Of a stretch of 45,323 nt of DNA, positions 18,062-26,788 are shown piece after piece. A model generated the notes under the pieces. It ran no database searches. It worked only from the letters and a program-made list of their open reading frames with translations, and was not told the DNA's origin. Each line of letters opens with the position of its first letter. Within the stretch, counting starts at the first letter, position 1. The translations under genes and the position numbers were made by a program. The stretch is from Planctomycetota bacterium (GTDB taxonomy: Bacteria; Planctomycetota; UBA1135; GCA-002686595), in the NCBI GenBank assembly GCA_021413885.1, contig JAIOPM010000022.1, positions 1 through 45,323 on the forward strand. Reading direction: 5' to 3'.

Positions 18062-19474
18062 TCAGCGTCTGCGCGACAGCCACTCGTCGAACGCGCGTTC
18101 GACGCTGTCGCTGCCCGGCGTGGCGTCGGCGGCCGTTTTCATCGCGCGCTCGAGGACGTCGAGCAGGTCGTCGGGCGCGCCGGCGTTGGCATCCGGGGAG
18201 CGCTTGCGCAGTTCGACCAGTGCGACGCGCAGCAGACGTTGCTTGTCGAGCCTCTGCTCGAACAGGTAGTCGACGAACGCGCCGCAGTACGCGCGGAAGA
18301 ACTCCGCGTAGCCGTGCTTCACGCCGTCCGGCGCGGTCGCGATCGAGTCGGGCACCACCGCGCGCGAACCGAGGAACGGACCGCGTTCGTACTGCGCGAC
18401 GAGGCCGGTGCCGAAGTCGAGGATGCCGAAGCCGCGCTTCGGATCTTGCGCGGCAGCGAGCTCCTTCAGGAAGAAGCGCGGCGAGCTGCCGTCGCGGAAC
18501 GGCGACGCGTCGCGCTGCACCCAACGCAACATGCCCGCCGGCCCGAGCGTCGGAAGGCCGCCGGGGAGCGAAGTCAGCGTCGTGGTGAAGTCGCGCACGC
18601 CGGTGCAGAGCGTTTCGTCGGCGCCGGTCGCGCGGATCGTGTCGAAGAGCGCGAGCCCTTCGCCGAACCAACTCGGGATCGCGGGAGCGAGGTTGCGCGC
18701 GACGAGGTGCGAGAGCGTGTGGAGCGCGAGCTGCAGGCGCTCGTCCCGCGCGAGCGGATGGTTCTCGCAGTGCGGGCCGTCGTTCGCGTCCGGCCCGTAC
18801 GCGAACGGCACGAGACACGACGAAGGGAAGAGCGGCGTGCCCGCGCTTCGCCTTCCGGACTCGTCCCAGAACCAGATGCGGTAGCGCTCGTCGACGATCC
18901 CGCCCGCGCCGAGGATCGCGAGGTACTGCGGACGTTCCGGCGCGAGGAACAGCACCATGCCGTACTCGCGTTGCTTCGCGCTCGGGTTCGCGGGATCGCG
19001 ACGGAAGCGCGCGGCGAGCCACGCGTTGTCGGCCGCGAGCTCGGGGCCGATCTCCGCGACGCGCGAACCGCCGAGCGAGTGCGCCCACGCGTCGAGACGC
19101 GTGAACGCCTTTTTCGCGCGGGCTTCATCGCCGCCGTCGAGGCCGGCGAGTTCGACCCATTGACGTTGCAGCTTGACCGCGGCTTCGGCGATCGGCGCGG
19201 CGTCGCCGAGCGACATCGCGGGGCCGAGCGACAGATCGCAACGCACGGTGACGCTCGGCACCCAGATCTCGATCGCGCCGAGGCGGATGCGTTGGTGGAG
19301 CGGCTCCATGCGGCGCAGGAAGACGAGCTCGGGCTCCGCGTTCCCGCGCGGAGCTTCGCCGATGCGCCGCGCGTCGGCGGCGGCGATGAGGGCGTTCCCT
19401 AGCGCTTCGTACGGCACCGGCTCGCCCTGGAGGCTCGGCGCGAAGACCGTCGCGAGAACGAAAGCGGCGAGCAT
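18062..19474 (-). CDS. Exported pseudo-metallopeptidase-like protein (HxxxH without Glu)
   Basis: A 470-residue protein with a short cleavable-type signal (MLAAFVLATVFAPSLQG). The middle carries HTLSH (His252, His256) followed 16 residues later by WFGEGLALF (Glu272), exactly the layout of a gluzincin/DUF1570-like zinc site, but the catalytic Glu of HExxH is Thr253. Zinc binding could persist while peptidase activity would be lost. The C-terminus resembles the helical end of such domains. The start at 19474 lies 17 bases after the FAD-subunit gene stop, so it may be the last gene of the molybdenum hydroxylase operon. The function is unknown. Confidence 0.7.
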   Translation of the reverse strand: MLAAFVLATVFAPSLQGEPVPYEALGNALIAAADARRIGEAPRGNAEPELVFLRRMEPLHQRIRLGAIEIWVPSVTVRCDLSLGPAMSLGDAAPIAEAAVKLQRQWVELAGLDGGDEARAKKAFTRLDAWAHSLGGSRVAEIGPELAADNAWLAARFRRDPANPSAKQREYGMVLFLAPERPQYLAILGAGGIVDERYRIWFWDESGRRSAGTPLFPSSCLVPFAYGPDANDGPHCENHPLARDERLQLALHTLSHLVARNLAPAIPSWFGEGLALFDTIRATGADETLCTGVRDFTTTLTSLPGGLPTLGPAGMLRWVQRDASPFRDGSSPRFFLKELAAAQDPKRGFGILDFGTGLVAQYERGPFLGSRAVVPDSIATAPDGVKHGYAEFFRAYCGAFVDYLFEQRLDKQRLLRVALVELRKRSPDANAGAPDDLLDVLERAMKTAADATPGSDSVERAFDEWLSRRR

Positions 19475-19491
19475 CGCGTCCGCGCTTCCGG

Positions 19492-20511
19492 TCAGTCGCC
19501 GTGAACGGGACCGTTGCCGTCGACCGCGGCGCGCAGCGTGCGGCGCACGAAGACCGGCACCATCGCCTTGCGCCACTCGTGGTCGCCCGGAATGTTCGCG
19601 AGCGGGTTGCACTGCTTCGCGGCGCTCGCGGCGACGGCTTCGATCGCTCGATCGAGCTCTTCGCCGCGCGCCGCAACTCCGACGAGCACGTCGGCGACGC
19701 GCGCGATGCGTTTCGGTTGCGCGGCGAGGGCGGTGACTACGACGTCGGCGCGCGTGATGCGCTCGGCGACGACGTCGACGCGCGCCGCGACGCCGAGCAG
19801 GGGGAAGTCGATCGAGCCGCGCTCGCGCAACTTGCCGTACGCGCCGCGATGGCCGGGGCCGGTCGGCGGAATGCGGATCTCGGTCAGGAGCTCGGCGTGC
19901 GCGACCTTCTTGTTGTAGATGCCGTCGGCGAGCCAGAAGTCGTCGATCGCTTGGGTGCGGCGACCGCTCGGACCCTCGAACTCGAGCAGCGAGCCGAGCG
20001 TCATCAACGCGGGCGCGCTGTCGTTCGACGCCGCGGCGACGCACTTCTTGCCGCCCTCGACGACGTGGCACTTCGTGCCGTCCTTCTTCATGCAGAAGCC
20101 GAGCGCCTCGCGCCAGAAGTAGGTCTGGTTGTACCACTGGCAACGCGTGTCGAGCAGCACGTTGCCGCCGAGCGTGCCCATCGTGCGCAACTGCGGACCG
20201 GCGACGAGAGATGCGGCTTGCGCGAGGACCGGAGCGTGCTTCTGCACGAGCTCGCTCGCCGCGACTTCGGCGAGCGTCGTCATCGCGCCGATCGCGAGCG
20301 TGCCGTCGTCTTCGACGCGCACGCCGCGCAGCGCTTCGATCGCGGAGAGCGAGACGACGAGTTCGGGCGTGAAGAGCTCGTGCTTCAGGTTCGGCAACAA
20401 ATCGGTTCCGCCCGCGATCACCATCGCGCTCGGGCCCGCTTCCGCGAGTCGCGCGATCGCTTCGCCGACGGTCTTCGGCGTCGCGACTTCGAAGCGGGGG
20501 AGGCGCAGCAT
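19492..20511 (-). CDS. Molybdenum hydroxylase FAD-binding subunit, 4-hydroxybenzoyl-CoA reductase beta type
   Basis: A 339-residue FAD subunit of the xanthine dehydrogenase family (FAD loops AGGTDLLPN at 33-41 and TLGGNV at 113-118). Between residues 124 and 157 it has four cysteines (124, 140, 148, 157) within a YNQTYFWREALGFC context. This insert is typical of the beta subunit of 4-hydroxybenzoyl-CoA reductase, where it holds an additional [4Fe-4S] cluster; the 16-8-9 spacing agrees with what I recall for that enzyme. The insert makes a plain xanthine or CO dehydrogenase less likely. The ATG overlaps the stop of the large-subunit gene (ATGA). The physiological substrate remains inference. 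Confidence 0.82.
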   Translation of the reverse strand: MLRLPRFEVATPKTVGEAIARLAEAGPSAMVIAGGTDLLPNLKHELFTPELVVSLSAIEALRGVRVEDDGTLAIGAMTTLAEVAASELVQKHAPVLAQAASLVAGPQLRTMGTLGGNVLLDTRCQWYNQTYFWREALGFCMKKDGTKCHVVEGGKKCVAAASNDSAPALMTLGSLLEFEGPSGRRTQAIDDFWLADGIYNKKVAHAELLTEIRIPPTGPGHRGAYGKLRERGSIDFPLLGVAARVDVVAERITRADVVVTALAAQPKRIARVADVLVGVAARGEELDRAIEAVAASAAKQCNPLANIPGDHEWRKAMVPVFVRRTLRAAVDGNGPVHGD

Positions 20512-22877
20512 CAGCGCTTCCTCGCGGTGAGCGTGGGCTCGACGGCGTCCGACTTCGCGCGCGCATCGCGTTCGGCCAGCGCGGCGAGCACCTTGCCCGG
20601 CGTGAACGGCAAGTGCTTGAGACGGATGCCGACCGCGTCGAACACCGCGTTCGCGATCGCGGGGATCGACGGGTGCAGCGGACCTTCGCCCGCTTCCTTC
20701 GCGCCGTACGGACCTTCGGGGTCGAGGCTCTCGACGATCAGCGCGTGGAGCTCCGGCGTGTCGACCGACGTCGGGATGCGGTAGTCGAGCAACGACGGAC
20801 CGCTGTGCAGGCCGAAGCGATTGACGTCGTGGTTCTCCATCAACGCTTCCGCGACGCCCATGTACGCCGAGCCTTCCATTTGGCCCGCGACCAACATCGG
20901 GTTGAGCGCGCGTCCGCAATCGTGCGCGATCCACACGTTCTCGCAGCGGATGCGGCCGGTCTCGACGTCGACGCTGACCTCGGCGACGTGCGCGGTGAAC
21001 GAGTACGCCGGCGACGCGCCGATCGTGCCGCCGCGGTACGGGCCGCCGAGCTCGGGCGTGTTGTACGAACCGGTCGAGCCGAGCGTGTCGCTCTTCTCCT
21101 CGGCGAGATGGAACGCTTCGATCACGGGCATGTGATGCGACGCGTCGTCGAGGTCGATCGCCTCGCCGTGGATCAGACGCACGCGCTTCGCGTCGATCTT
21201 CCAGTGCTCGGCGAGCGCGCCGACGATCTGCGCGCGCAGTTTGCGGCACGCGTCGATCGTCGCGTTGCCGACCATGAACGTGACGCGGCTCGAGTACGCG
21301 CCGAGATCGACGGGACAGAGATCGGTGTCGGCCGCGACGACGCGCACTTGGTCGAGTTGGAGCCCGAGCTCCTCCGCGACGATGTACTGCACGACCGAGT
21401 TCGAGCCTTGACCGATGTCGTTGCCGCCGGTGAACGCGAGCACGAGCCCGGAACGATCGACCTTCAACTGGATGCCGGCCTGCGGCATCTTGTTCGGGTA
21501 GACGGGATAGTTGGTGCCCGAGATGTACATCGAGCCCGCGACGCCGAGTCCGCGGCCGAACGGCAACTTGCCGTGGCGCGTCTTCCAGGCGCTCGCGCGT
21601 TCGACTTGGTCGAGGCACGCGAGGAAACCGTTCGACGTGATGCGTTGGCCGTTGACGGTGGTCGTGTGCTCGCCGACGAAGTTGGTGCGGCGGATCTCGA
21701 TCGGATCGAGCGCGAGCTTCTCCGCGATCTGATCGAGCTGCACCTCGAACGCGAACCGCGGCTGCACCGAACCGTGGCCGCGCTTCGGTCCGCACGGCGG
21801 CTTGTTGGTGAAGACGCGCGTCGAGTCGAAGCGGTAACTCGGGAACGCATACGGTCCCGTCAGCAACTGGCCCGCATAGTACGTCGTGACGAGCCCGAAC
21901 GAACTGTACGACCCGCCGTCGATCAGGATCTTCGCGTCGACGCCGCGCAGCTTGCCGTCCTTCGACGCGCCGCTCCGGTAGCGCATCTGCATCGGATGGC
22001 GACCGCGGTGGCAGTAGAAGACCTCTTCGCGGGTGTAGAGCATCTTCACCGGCCGCCCGGTCTTCATCGCGAGCTTCGCGACGCAGAACTCGAGGCTGAA
22101 CGGATCGCTCTTGCCGCCGAACGCGCCGCCGAGGCACGGTTGGATCACGCGGATCCTGTGCGGAGGGAGCTCGAGCACGCTCGCGAGCGCGCGGTGCACG
22201 TAGTGCGTGATCTGCGTCGCCGACCACACGGTGAGCACGCCGTCCGCCGAGTACGTCGCGACCGCGCAGTGCGGTTCGATCGGCGCGTGCGTCGTTCCGT
22301 GGAAGCTGTACTCGTCCTCGACGATCACGTCGGAGCCAGCGATCTCCGCGTCGACGGCGCCGAACTCGAGCAGCACGTGCTTCGAGATGTTGCCGTCCTT
22401 CTTGTCCTCGTGGATCTTCGGATCGTGGCGCGTCAGCGACTCGCGCGGATCGAGGTACGCGTGCAGCGGCTCGTACTCGACGCGGATCTTCTTCAGCGCC
22501 GCGTTGGCGGTGTCCTCGTCGAGCGCCGCGACCGCCGCGATCGGGTCGCCGATGAAGCGCACCTTGTCGACCGCGAGCGCGTTCTCGTCGGGCGTCCACG
22601 GGATCACGCCGTACTTGATCGGGAGCTCAGGCCCGGTGAGCACCGCGATCACGCCGGGCAGCGCGAGCGCCGCGCTCGTGTCGATCGAGCGGATCCTCGC
22701 GTGCGCGTGCGGACTGCGCAGCGTCTTCGCGTGCAACATCCCGGGCAACACGATGTCGTCCGCGTACACCGCGGCGCCGGTCGCCTTCGCGAGGCCGTCG
22801 ATCTTGCGGTGCGGCTTGCCGACGACGCCGAACTCGCCCCAGGGAGCTTCCTTGCCGTGACGATCGCGCGCCGACAT
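20511..22877 (-). CDS. Molybdenum hydroxylase large subunit (molybdopterin-binding)
   Basis: A 788-residue catalytic subunit of the xanthine dehydrogenase/4-hydroxybenzoyl-CoA reductase family. Visible motifs are GKPHRKIDGLAKATGAAVYADD at the N-terminus, the molybdopterin loop CLGGAFGGK, GGNDIGQGSN, and the C-terminal GAKEAGEGPLHPSIPAIANAV with the catalytic-type Glu in GEG. It should dehydroxylate or hydroxylate an aromatic or heterocyclic substrate at the Mo centre. ATG at 22877 gives MSARDRHGKEAPWGEFG and overlaps the small-subunit stop (ATGA); the open frame continues upstream only across that gene. No molybdopterin chaperone gene is in view. Confidence 0.88.
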   Translation of the reverse strand: MSARDRHGKEAPWGEFGVVGKPHRKIDGLAKATGAAVYADDIVLPGMLHAKTLRSPHAHARIRSIDTSAALALPGVIAVLTGPELPIKYGVIPWTPDENALAVDKVRFIGDPIAAVAALDEDTANAALKKIRVEYEPLHAYLDPRESLTRHDPKIHEDKKDGNISKHVLLEFGAVDAEIAGSDVIVEDEYSFHGTTHAPIEPHCAVATYSADGVLTVWSATQITHYVHRALASVLELPPHRIRVIQPCLGGAFGGKSDPFSLEFCVAKLAMKTGRPVKMLYTREEVFYCHRGRHPMQMRYRSGASKDGKLRGVDAKILIDGGSYSSFGLVTTYYAGQLLTGPYAFPSYRFDSTRVFTNKPPCGPKRGHGSVQPRFAFEVQLDQIAEKLALDPIEIRRTNFVGEHTTTVNGQRITSNGFLACLDQVERASAWKTRHGKLPFGRGLGVAGSMYISGTNYPVYPNKMPQAGIQLKVDRSGLVLAFTGGNDIGQGSNSVVQYIVAEELGLQLDQVRVVAADTDLCPVDLGAYSSRVTFMVGNATIDACRKLRAQIVGALAEHWKIDAKRVRLIHGEAIDLDDASHHMPVIEAFHLAEEKSDTLGSTGSYNTPELGGPYRGGTIGASPAYSFTAHVAEVSVDVETGRIRCENVWIAHDCGRALNPMLVAGQMEGSAYMGVAEALMENHDVNRFGLHSGPSLLDYRIPTSVDTPELHALIVESLDPEGPYGAKEAGEGPLHPSIPAIANAVFDAVGIRLKHLPFTPGKVLAALAERDARAKSDAVEPTLTARKR

Positions 22878-23437
22878 CAGGCCTGCCTCGGCGCGGCTTC
22901 CGTGTCGCGCGGAGCTTCCCACGCGCGCGGCGCGGGTTTCGTGCCGGCGCGGTCGGCGAGCGCGAGCTCGATCGCCTGGAAGATCTGCGTGTAGCCGGTG
23001 CAGCGACACAGATTGCCGGACAGCGCCTCGCGCACTTGTTCGGGCGTCGGCTGCTCGACGCGATCGAGCAGCGCGCGCGCCGAGAGCATCATCCCGCTCT
23101 GGCAGAAGCCGCACTGCAACGCGCCGCAGCGATCGAAGCAGTCCTGAATCGGATCGGCGCCGGTGCCGCCGTTCGCGATGTGGGCGGGCATCAGGCCTTC
23201 GATCGTCGTCACCGCGCGATGCTCGATCATGGCGGCGAGCGTGAGGCACGAGAGCACCGGCTTGCCGTCGAGCAACACCGTGCACGCGCCGCAGTCGCCC
23301 TTGTCGCAGCCCTGCTTCGAGCCGGTGAGGCCGAGGCGATAGCGCAGGACCTCGAGCAGCGTCCAGTGACTCGGCGCCGCGACGTCGAGTTCGTCGCCGT
23401 TGACTTTCAGGTGGAGCGCGCCCATGGGGCGACGCAT
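22877..23437 (-). CDS. Molybdenum hydroxylase [2Fe-2S] small subunit
   Basis: A 186-residue (or 182) iron-sulfur subunit. The plant-ferredoxin-type cluster site is GCDKGDCGACTVLLDGKPVLSC, here cited in parts as GCDKGDCGAC and the later Cys; the second cluster uses CGFC and CRCTGY. This is the usual two-cluster electron relay between Mo and FAD. Two in-frame ATGs (23437 and 23425) are both possible; the second gives MGALHLKVNGDE, the more typical N-terminus. No clear Shine-Dalgarno is visible for either. It is the first gene of the leftward three-subunit operon. The C-terminal 25 residues are Pro/Ala-rich and likely disordered. Confidence 0.88.
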   Translation of the reverse strand: MRRPMGALHLKVNGDELDVAAPSHWTLLEVLRYRLGLTGSKQGCDKGDCGACTVLLDGKPVLSCLTLAAMIEHRAVTTIEGLMPAHIANGGTGADPIQDCFDRCGALQCGFCQSGMMLSARALLDRVEQPTPEQVREALSGNLCRCTGYTQIFQAIELALADRAGTKPAPRAWEAPRDTEAAPRQA

Positions 23438-23529
23438 TGTCGCAGGGGCGCGGGTCAGGGCAAGGCTCTGGCGGTGGTCGTTCCGGCTGCCGTAGCGGCA
23501 AAGGCGCGACCGAGACGTTCGAGGGCTGC

Positions 23530-24612
23530 TCAGTGTCGCGTCGGTTCGACCGGCGGCTTGCCCTTGGTCGACCGGAGTCGTCGTGCGTCACGGAACGCGT
23601 CGGTCAACCGCTTCCACACGTCCGCGCCGGCGTGCTTCTCGAAGACGCGCGTCTGGACGGTTGCATCGAGTTCGAAATCGGGCTTCTGCACCCAGGTCCC
23701 ATCTGCGTGGGTCTCGCGGCTTCCGTCGATCCACGCGTCGCGCAGGTCGCCGAGGATCTTCGGCAGCGCGTCGTGTTCGTGTTCGACGAGGAAGCGCGCG
23801 GCGCCCCAAGCTCGTGCGGCGGAGGTCGAGTCGTAGTGTTCGCGCGAGAGCGTCGCCAGGTCGGCGATGGAGAGCGTGCGTACCGACTTCGGTTTGTAGA
23901 GCGCCGTGAGTTCGCTCGACCAACCGTCGTGGTCGGCGATCGACACGAAGTCGTTGCGACCTGGGAAGCAGTAGATCGTGCCGCGCACGTCCTGCTCGAT
24001 CGTCCAGCAGAGTCCGACGCGCAGCCAATGCGGTTGGTGACCGAAGCGCTGCACCAACAGCAAGTGCGCGCAGCGGTGGACGAGCTCGTTGACCGGATCC
24101 CATTCCTCTTTCTCGCCCGCGAAAAACGCGAGCGCGCCGACCACCGGTTCCTCGAGGACGAAATCCCGCGGCGCCGCCGCGATCGAACGCAACCACGGCG
24201 CGGCGTACGGATTCTGGTTCGCGAGTTCGTCCATCGCGGCGCCGAAACCCGCGCGGTCGTCGAGGTCGAGCAACACGACCGGCGTCGCCGCGCCGTCGGA
24301 CTTCCCGAGCACCTCGTCGAAGCGCGCGACCGTCGCCGCGACCGCGCGGCGCGTCTCGTCGAGGCCGGTGCGTTGCGCCGGGGCGACGAACAAGATCCGT
24401 CCGCCGCCCAGGGACTCGACCCGAGCGCCGTGTTCCGCCGCCCAACTCGACCACGCGCGCGCCGGCGCCGAGTCGGCCAGCGTTTCGATCGCTCCATCTT
24501 GTTGCTTGTGCGTCTGCGCGTGCGCCGCGGTGGCCGCGACGAACGACGTGAGCGTGAGGCAGACGAGACGAAGGATGGGACGCACGAACATGGCAAGGAT
24601 GCGGCGTGGCAT
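23530..24612 (-). CDS. Exported protein with degenerate metallopeptidase site
   Basis: A 360-residue protein with an N-terminal signal peptide (hydrophobic 12-30, AHAQ cleavage-like site). The region 175-210 resembles a gluzincin site, but HExxH reads HRCAH (His179, His183) and the downstream WFxEGLA motif reads WLRVGLC, so both the catalytic Glu and the third ligand are replaced. It is therefore probably not a zinc peptidase. It lies upstream of, and on the same strand as, the molybdenum hydroxylase operon, 92 bases from the small-subunit start. A similar defective protein follows that operon at 18062. ATGs at 24612 and 24591 both precede the signal; the longer form is given. Confidence 0.65.
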   Translation of the reverse strand: MPRRILAMFVRPILRLVCLTLTSFVAATAAHAQTHKQQDGAIETLADSAPARAWSSWAAEHGARVESLGGGRILFVAPAQRTGLDETRRAVAATVARFDEVLGKSDGAATPVVLLDLDDRAGFGAAMDELANQNPYAAPWLRSIAAAPRDFVLEEPVVGALAFFAGEKEEWDPVNELVHRCAHLLLVQRFGHQPHWLRVGLCWTIEQDVRGTIYCFPGRNDFVSIADHDGWSSELTALYKPKSVRTLSIADLATLSREHYDSTSAARAWGAARFLVEHEHDALPKILGDLRDAWIDGSRETHADGTWVQKPDFELDATVQTRVFEKHAGADVWKRLTDAFRDARRLRSTKGKPPVEPTRH

Positions 24613-24781
24613 GGAGCGCTCCGGTGGGGAGCGGCGGCGAACGAGCCCCGGCGATTGCAGATGCGGTGACGACGCGAGCTGCGAGAACGTCGTCGTCGAC
24701 GTGCGCGTTGCCGGTTCTCTTCCCGCGCGAAGTGGAAGACCTTCGATCGGCCGCGCGGTTACGCGCCGCTCCAGGAAAACC
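24613..24781. other. Gap between two leftward genes; no gene seen
   Basis: This 169-base stretch should hold the promoter of the exported protein gene (leftward) and the 3' end of the recQ transcript. No convincing hairpin or -35/-10 pair was found. Confidence 0.5.
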
Positions 24782-26677
24782 TCAGATTCCGAGGTGGCGT
24801 CGAATCTCTTCCAGGAACGCGGGCCCCGGATCGACCAACTTGCGCTCGCCGACGCCCGGGATCGCGCGCAGCTCGTCGACGTCGCGCGGCTTCTTCGCCG
24901 CCATCGCGACCAACGTGCGGTCGTTGAAGATCAAGTACGGCGGCACCGCGCGTTGGCGGGCAAGCTCGCGGCGGAGCGTGCGCAAGCGCTCGAACAAGTC
25001 CGCGTCGACCGGACCATCGGCGGTGACCGTCGGCGCGGCGCGTGAGGCTCGACGCGCGGCCTTCGGCAACTCGAACAGCGCCGCCGGCCGCTCGCCACGC
25101 AGCACCGCGACGCCGTCGCGCGTGAGACTGAGTGTCGGGAACTCGCCGGAGTCGACCGCGAGCAGCTCGGTGCCGACCAGTTGGTCGATCCATTGACGCA
25201 CCTCGCGCGCGGCATGATTCGCGAGCAGGCCGTACGTCGACAACTGATCGTGGCCGGCGGCGCGGATGCGCTCGCTCTTCGAACCGCGCAGCACGTCGGC
25301 GACGTGGGCCGCGCCGTAGCGTTGTCCGACGCGAACGACGCACGACAGGATCTTCTGCGCGAGCACGGTCGCGTCGGGGACTTCGGTCAACTCGCCGAGG
25401 CACACGTCGCACGCACCGCAGCGTTCCGCGCCGGTCCACGTCTCGCCGAAGTGCTCGACCAGGACGCGGTGGCGACAGCGCGCGCCGCCGGCGAAGCGCA
25501 ACATCTCCGACAGACGCTGGATCTGGCCGTCGAGGTCGCCGCCGCCTCCGCCGGATTCCGCCGCGCTCTTCTCGGCGAGCGCGCGCCACGTCACGAAATC
25601 GGCGGTCGAGTAGAAGAGCACGCACTCCGCGTCGAGGCCGTCGCGGCCCGCGCGGCCGGTCTCTTGGCTGAATTGCTCGAGCCCCTTCGGCAGGCTCGCG
25701 TGGATCACGAAGCGCACGTCGGAGCGATCGATGCCCATCCCGAACGCGACGGTCGCGACCACCAGTTGCACCTCGTCGTTGACGAAGCGGTCCTGGTTGG
25801 TCTCGCGCACCGCGGGGTCGAGACCGGCGTGGTAGGGGACGCAGTTCACTCCGCGACGGCCGAGGTCGGCCGAGAGCTCGTCGACGTCGCGGCGACGCAA
25901 GCAGTAGACGATGCCGGCCTCGCCCTTGTGACGGCCGAGCACTTCGAGCACCTGCTCGATCACGTCGCCGCGCGGCAGGAACCGGTACGTCAGGTTCGGT
26001 CGATCGAAACCGCCGACGAGCACGGTCGGGTCGACGAGCCCGAGTTCGCGCACGATGTCCTCGCGCACGCGCGGCGTTGCCGTCGCGGTGAACGCCTGGA
26101 TTGGGATGTGGGGCGCGCGCGTGCGCAGCTCGCCGAGCCGTCGGTACTCGGGGCGGAAGTCGTGGCCCCAATGGCTGATGCAGTGCGCTTCGTCGACGAC
26201 CAGAGTCGCGAGGCCGAGTTCGAGCAGCTCGTCGAGGAAACCGTCGAGCAACAGACGCTCGGGCGCGACGAAGAGCAACTTCACGCCGCCGCCCGCGAGT
26301 TGTCCGCGCACGCGTCGCCGTTCGGCGGCGTCCTGGGCGCTGGTCAACATCACCGCGCCGACGCCGTTCTCGGAGAGGCCCGCGACTTGGTCCTTCATCA
26401 AGGAGATCAGCGGGCTGACCACCGCGGTCAGTCCCGGACGCAGCAGCGCGGGCGCTTGGTAGCAGAGACTCTTCCCGCTGCCGGTCGCGAGCACCACCAA
26501 CGCGTCGCGTCCGGCGAGCGACGCGCCAAGCGCCTCGGCCTGCATCGGCCGCAGGCTCGAGAACCCCCAGACCCGGCGCACCAGTTCGAGGACGTTGTCG
26601 AGCGCGCCGTCGAGCGCTTCGGGCCGGCGGTCGTTCCGTTCGACCGGTGTGGCGGCGCTCGTCGTGGATTCAGGCAT
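24782..26677 (-). CDS. recQ: ATP-dependent DNA helicase RecQ
   Basis: A 631-residue superfamily 2 helicase. The N-terminal LRPMQAEAL Q-motif, Walker A ATGSGKSLCYQ, DEAHCISHWGHDFR and TATATPRVREDI are followed by the second RecA lobe with QETGRAGRDG. Then come the zinc site (CRHRVL ... CGACDVC), an RQC winged helix, and a C-terminal HRDC-like domain (about 555-631, PPYLIFNDRTLVAMA). It unwinds branched DNA during recombination and repair. The ATG at 26677 gives MPESTTSAATP; an ATG 51 bases upstream is possible but would add a non-conserved tail. Divergent from egtB across about 110 bases. Confidence 0.95.
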   Translation of the reverse strand: MPESTTSAATPVERNDRRPEALDGALDNVLELVRRVWGFSSLRPMQAEALGASLAGRDALVVLATGSGKSLCYQAPALLRPGLTAVVSPLISLMKDQVAGLSENGVGAVMLTSAQDAAERRRVRGQLAGGGVKLLFVAPERLLLDGFLDELLELGLATLVVDEAHCISHWGHDFRPEYRRLGELRTRAPHIPIQAFTATATPRVREDIVRELGLVDPTVLVGGFDRPNLTYRFLPRGDVIEQVLEVLGRHKGEAGIVYCLRRRDVDELSADLGRRGVNCVPYHAGLDPAVRETNQDRFVNDEVQLVVATVAFGMGIDRSDVRFVIHASLPKGLEQFSQETGRAGRDGLDAECVLFYSTADFVTWRALAEKSAAESGGGGGDLDGQIQRLSEMLRFAGGARCRHRVLVEHFGETWTGAERCGACDVCLGELTEVPDATVLAQKILSCVVRVGQRYGAAHVADVLRGSKSERIRAAGHDQLSTYGLLANHAAREVRQWIDQLVGTELLAVDSGEFPTLSLTRDGVAVLRGERPAALFELPKAARRASRAAPTVTADGPVDADLFERLRTLRRELARQRAVPPYLIFNDRTLVAMAAKKPRDVDELRAIPGVGERKLVDPGPAFLEEIRRHLGI

Positions 26678-26719
26678 CGAGGTCTCTTGGTAGCAGACCG
26701 ATTGGAGCGTGGAACGGTT

Positions 26720-26732
26720 GCACTTCAAGTGC
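26720..26732. promoter_or_regulatory. Inverted repeat in the recQ/egtB divergent region
   Basis: GCACTT and AAGTGC flank a single central C, a perfect 6+1+6 palindrome about 45 bases upstream of recQ and 60 bases before egtB. It could be an operator for either gene. No known consensus is matched with confidence. Confidence 0.3.
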
Positions 26733-26752
26733 GAGGTTCAGCATCGCTCGCG

Positions 26753-26781
26753 TTGACTCGTCGCGCTGTCGGGTCGATCAT
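26753..26781 (+). promoter_or_regulatory. Candidate promoter for egtB
   Basis: TTGACT (26753-26758) and, after 17 bases, GATCAT (26776-26781). If used, transcription would begin at or next to the ATG at 26789, giving a leaderless message and favouring that start over the ATG at 26780. The -10 is weak. Confidence 0.35.
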
Positions 26782-26788
26782 GCTCATC

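Noticed and set aside
18062..20566. A single 834-residue protein on the minus strand
   Set aside because: The upstream half is the out-of-frame shadow of the FAD subunit; the real gene starts with a signal peptide at 19474.
20511..23591. A 1026-residue large subunit with a long N-terminal extension
   Set aside because: The extension lies in another frame over the [2Fe-2S] subunit gene; ATG 22877 gives the normal N-terminus and an ATGA overlap.
25181..26788. An N-terminal extension of EgtB antisense to recQ
   Set aside because: It overlaps recQ completely, lacks domains, and EgtB homologues begin near the ATG at 26789.
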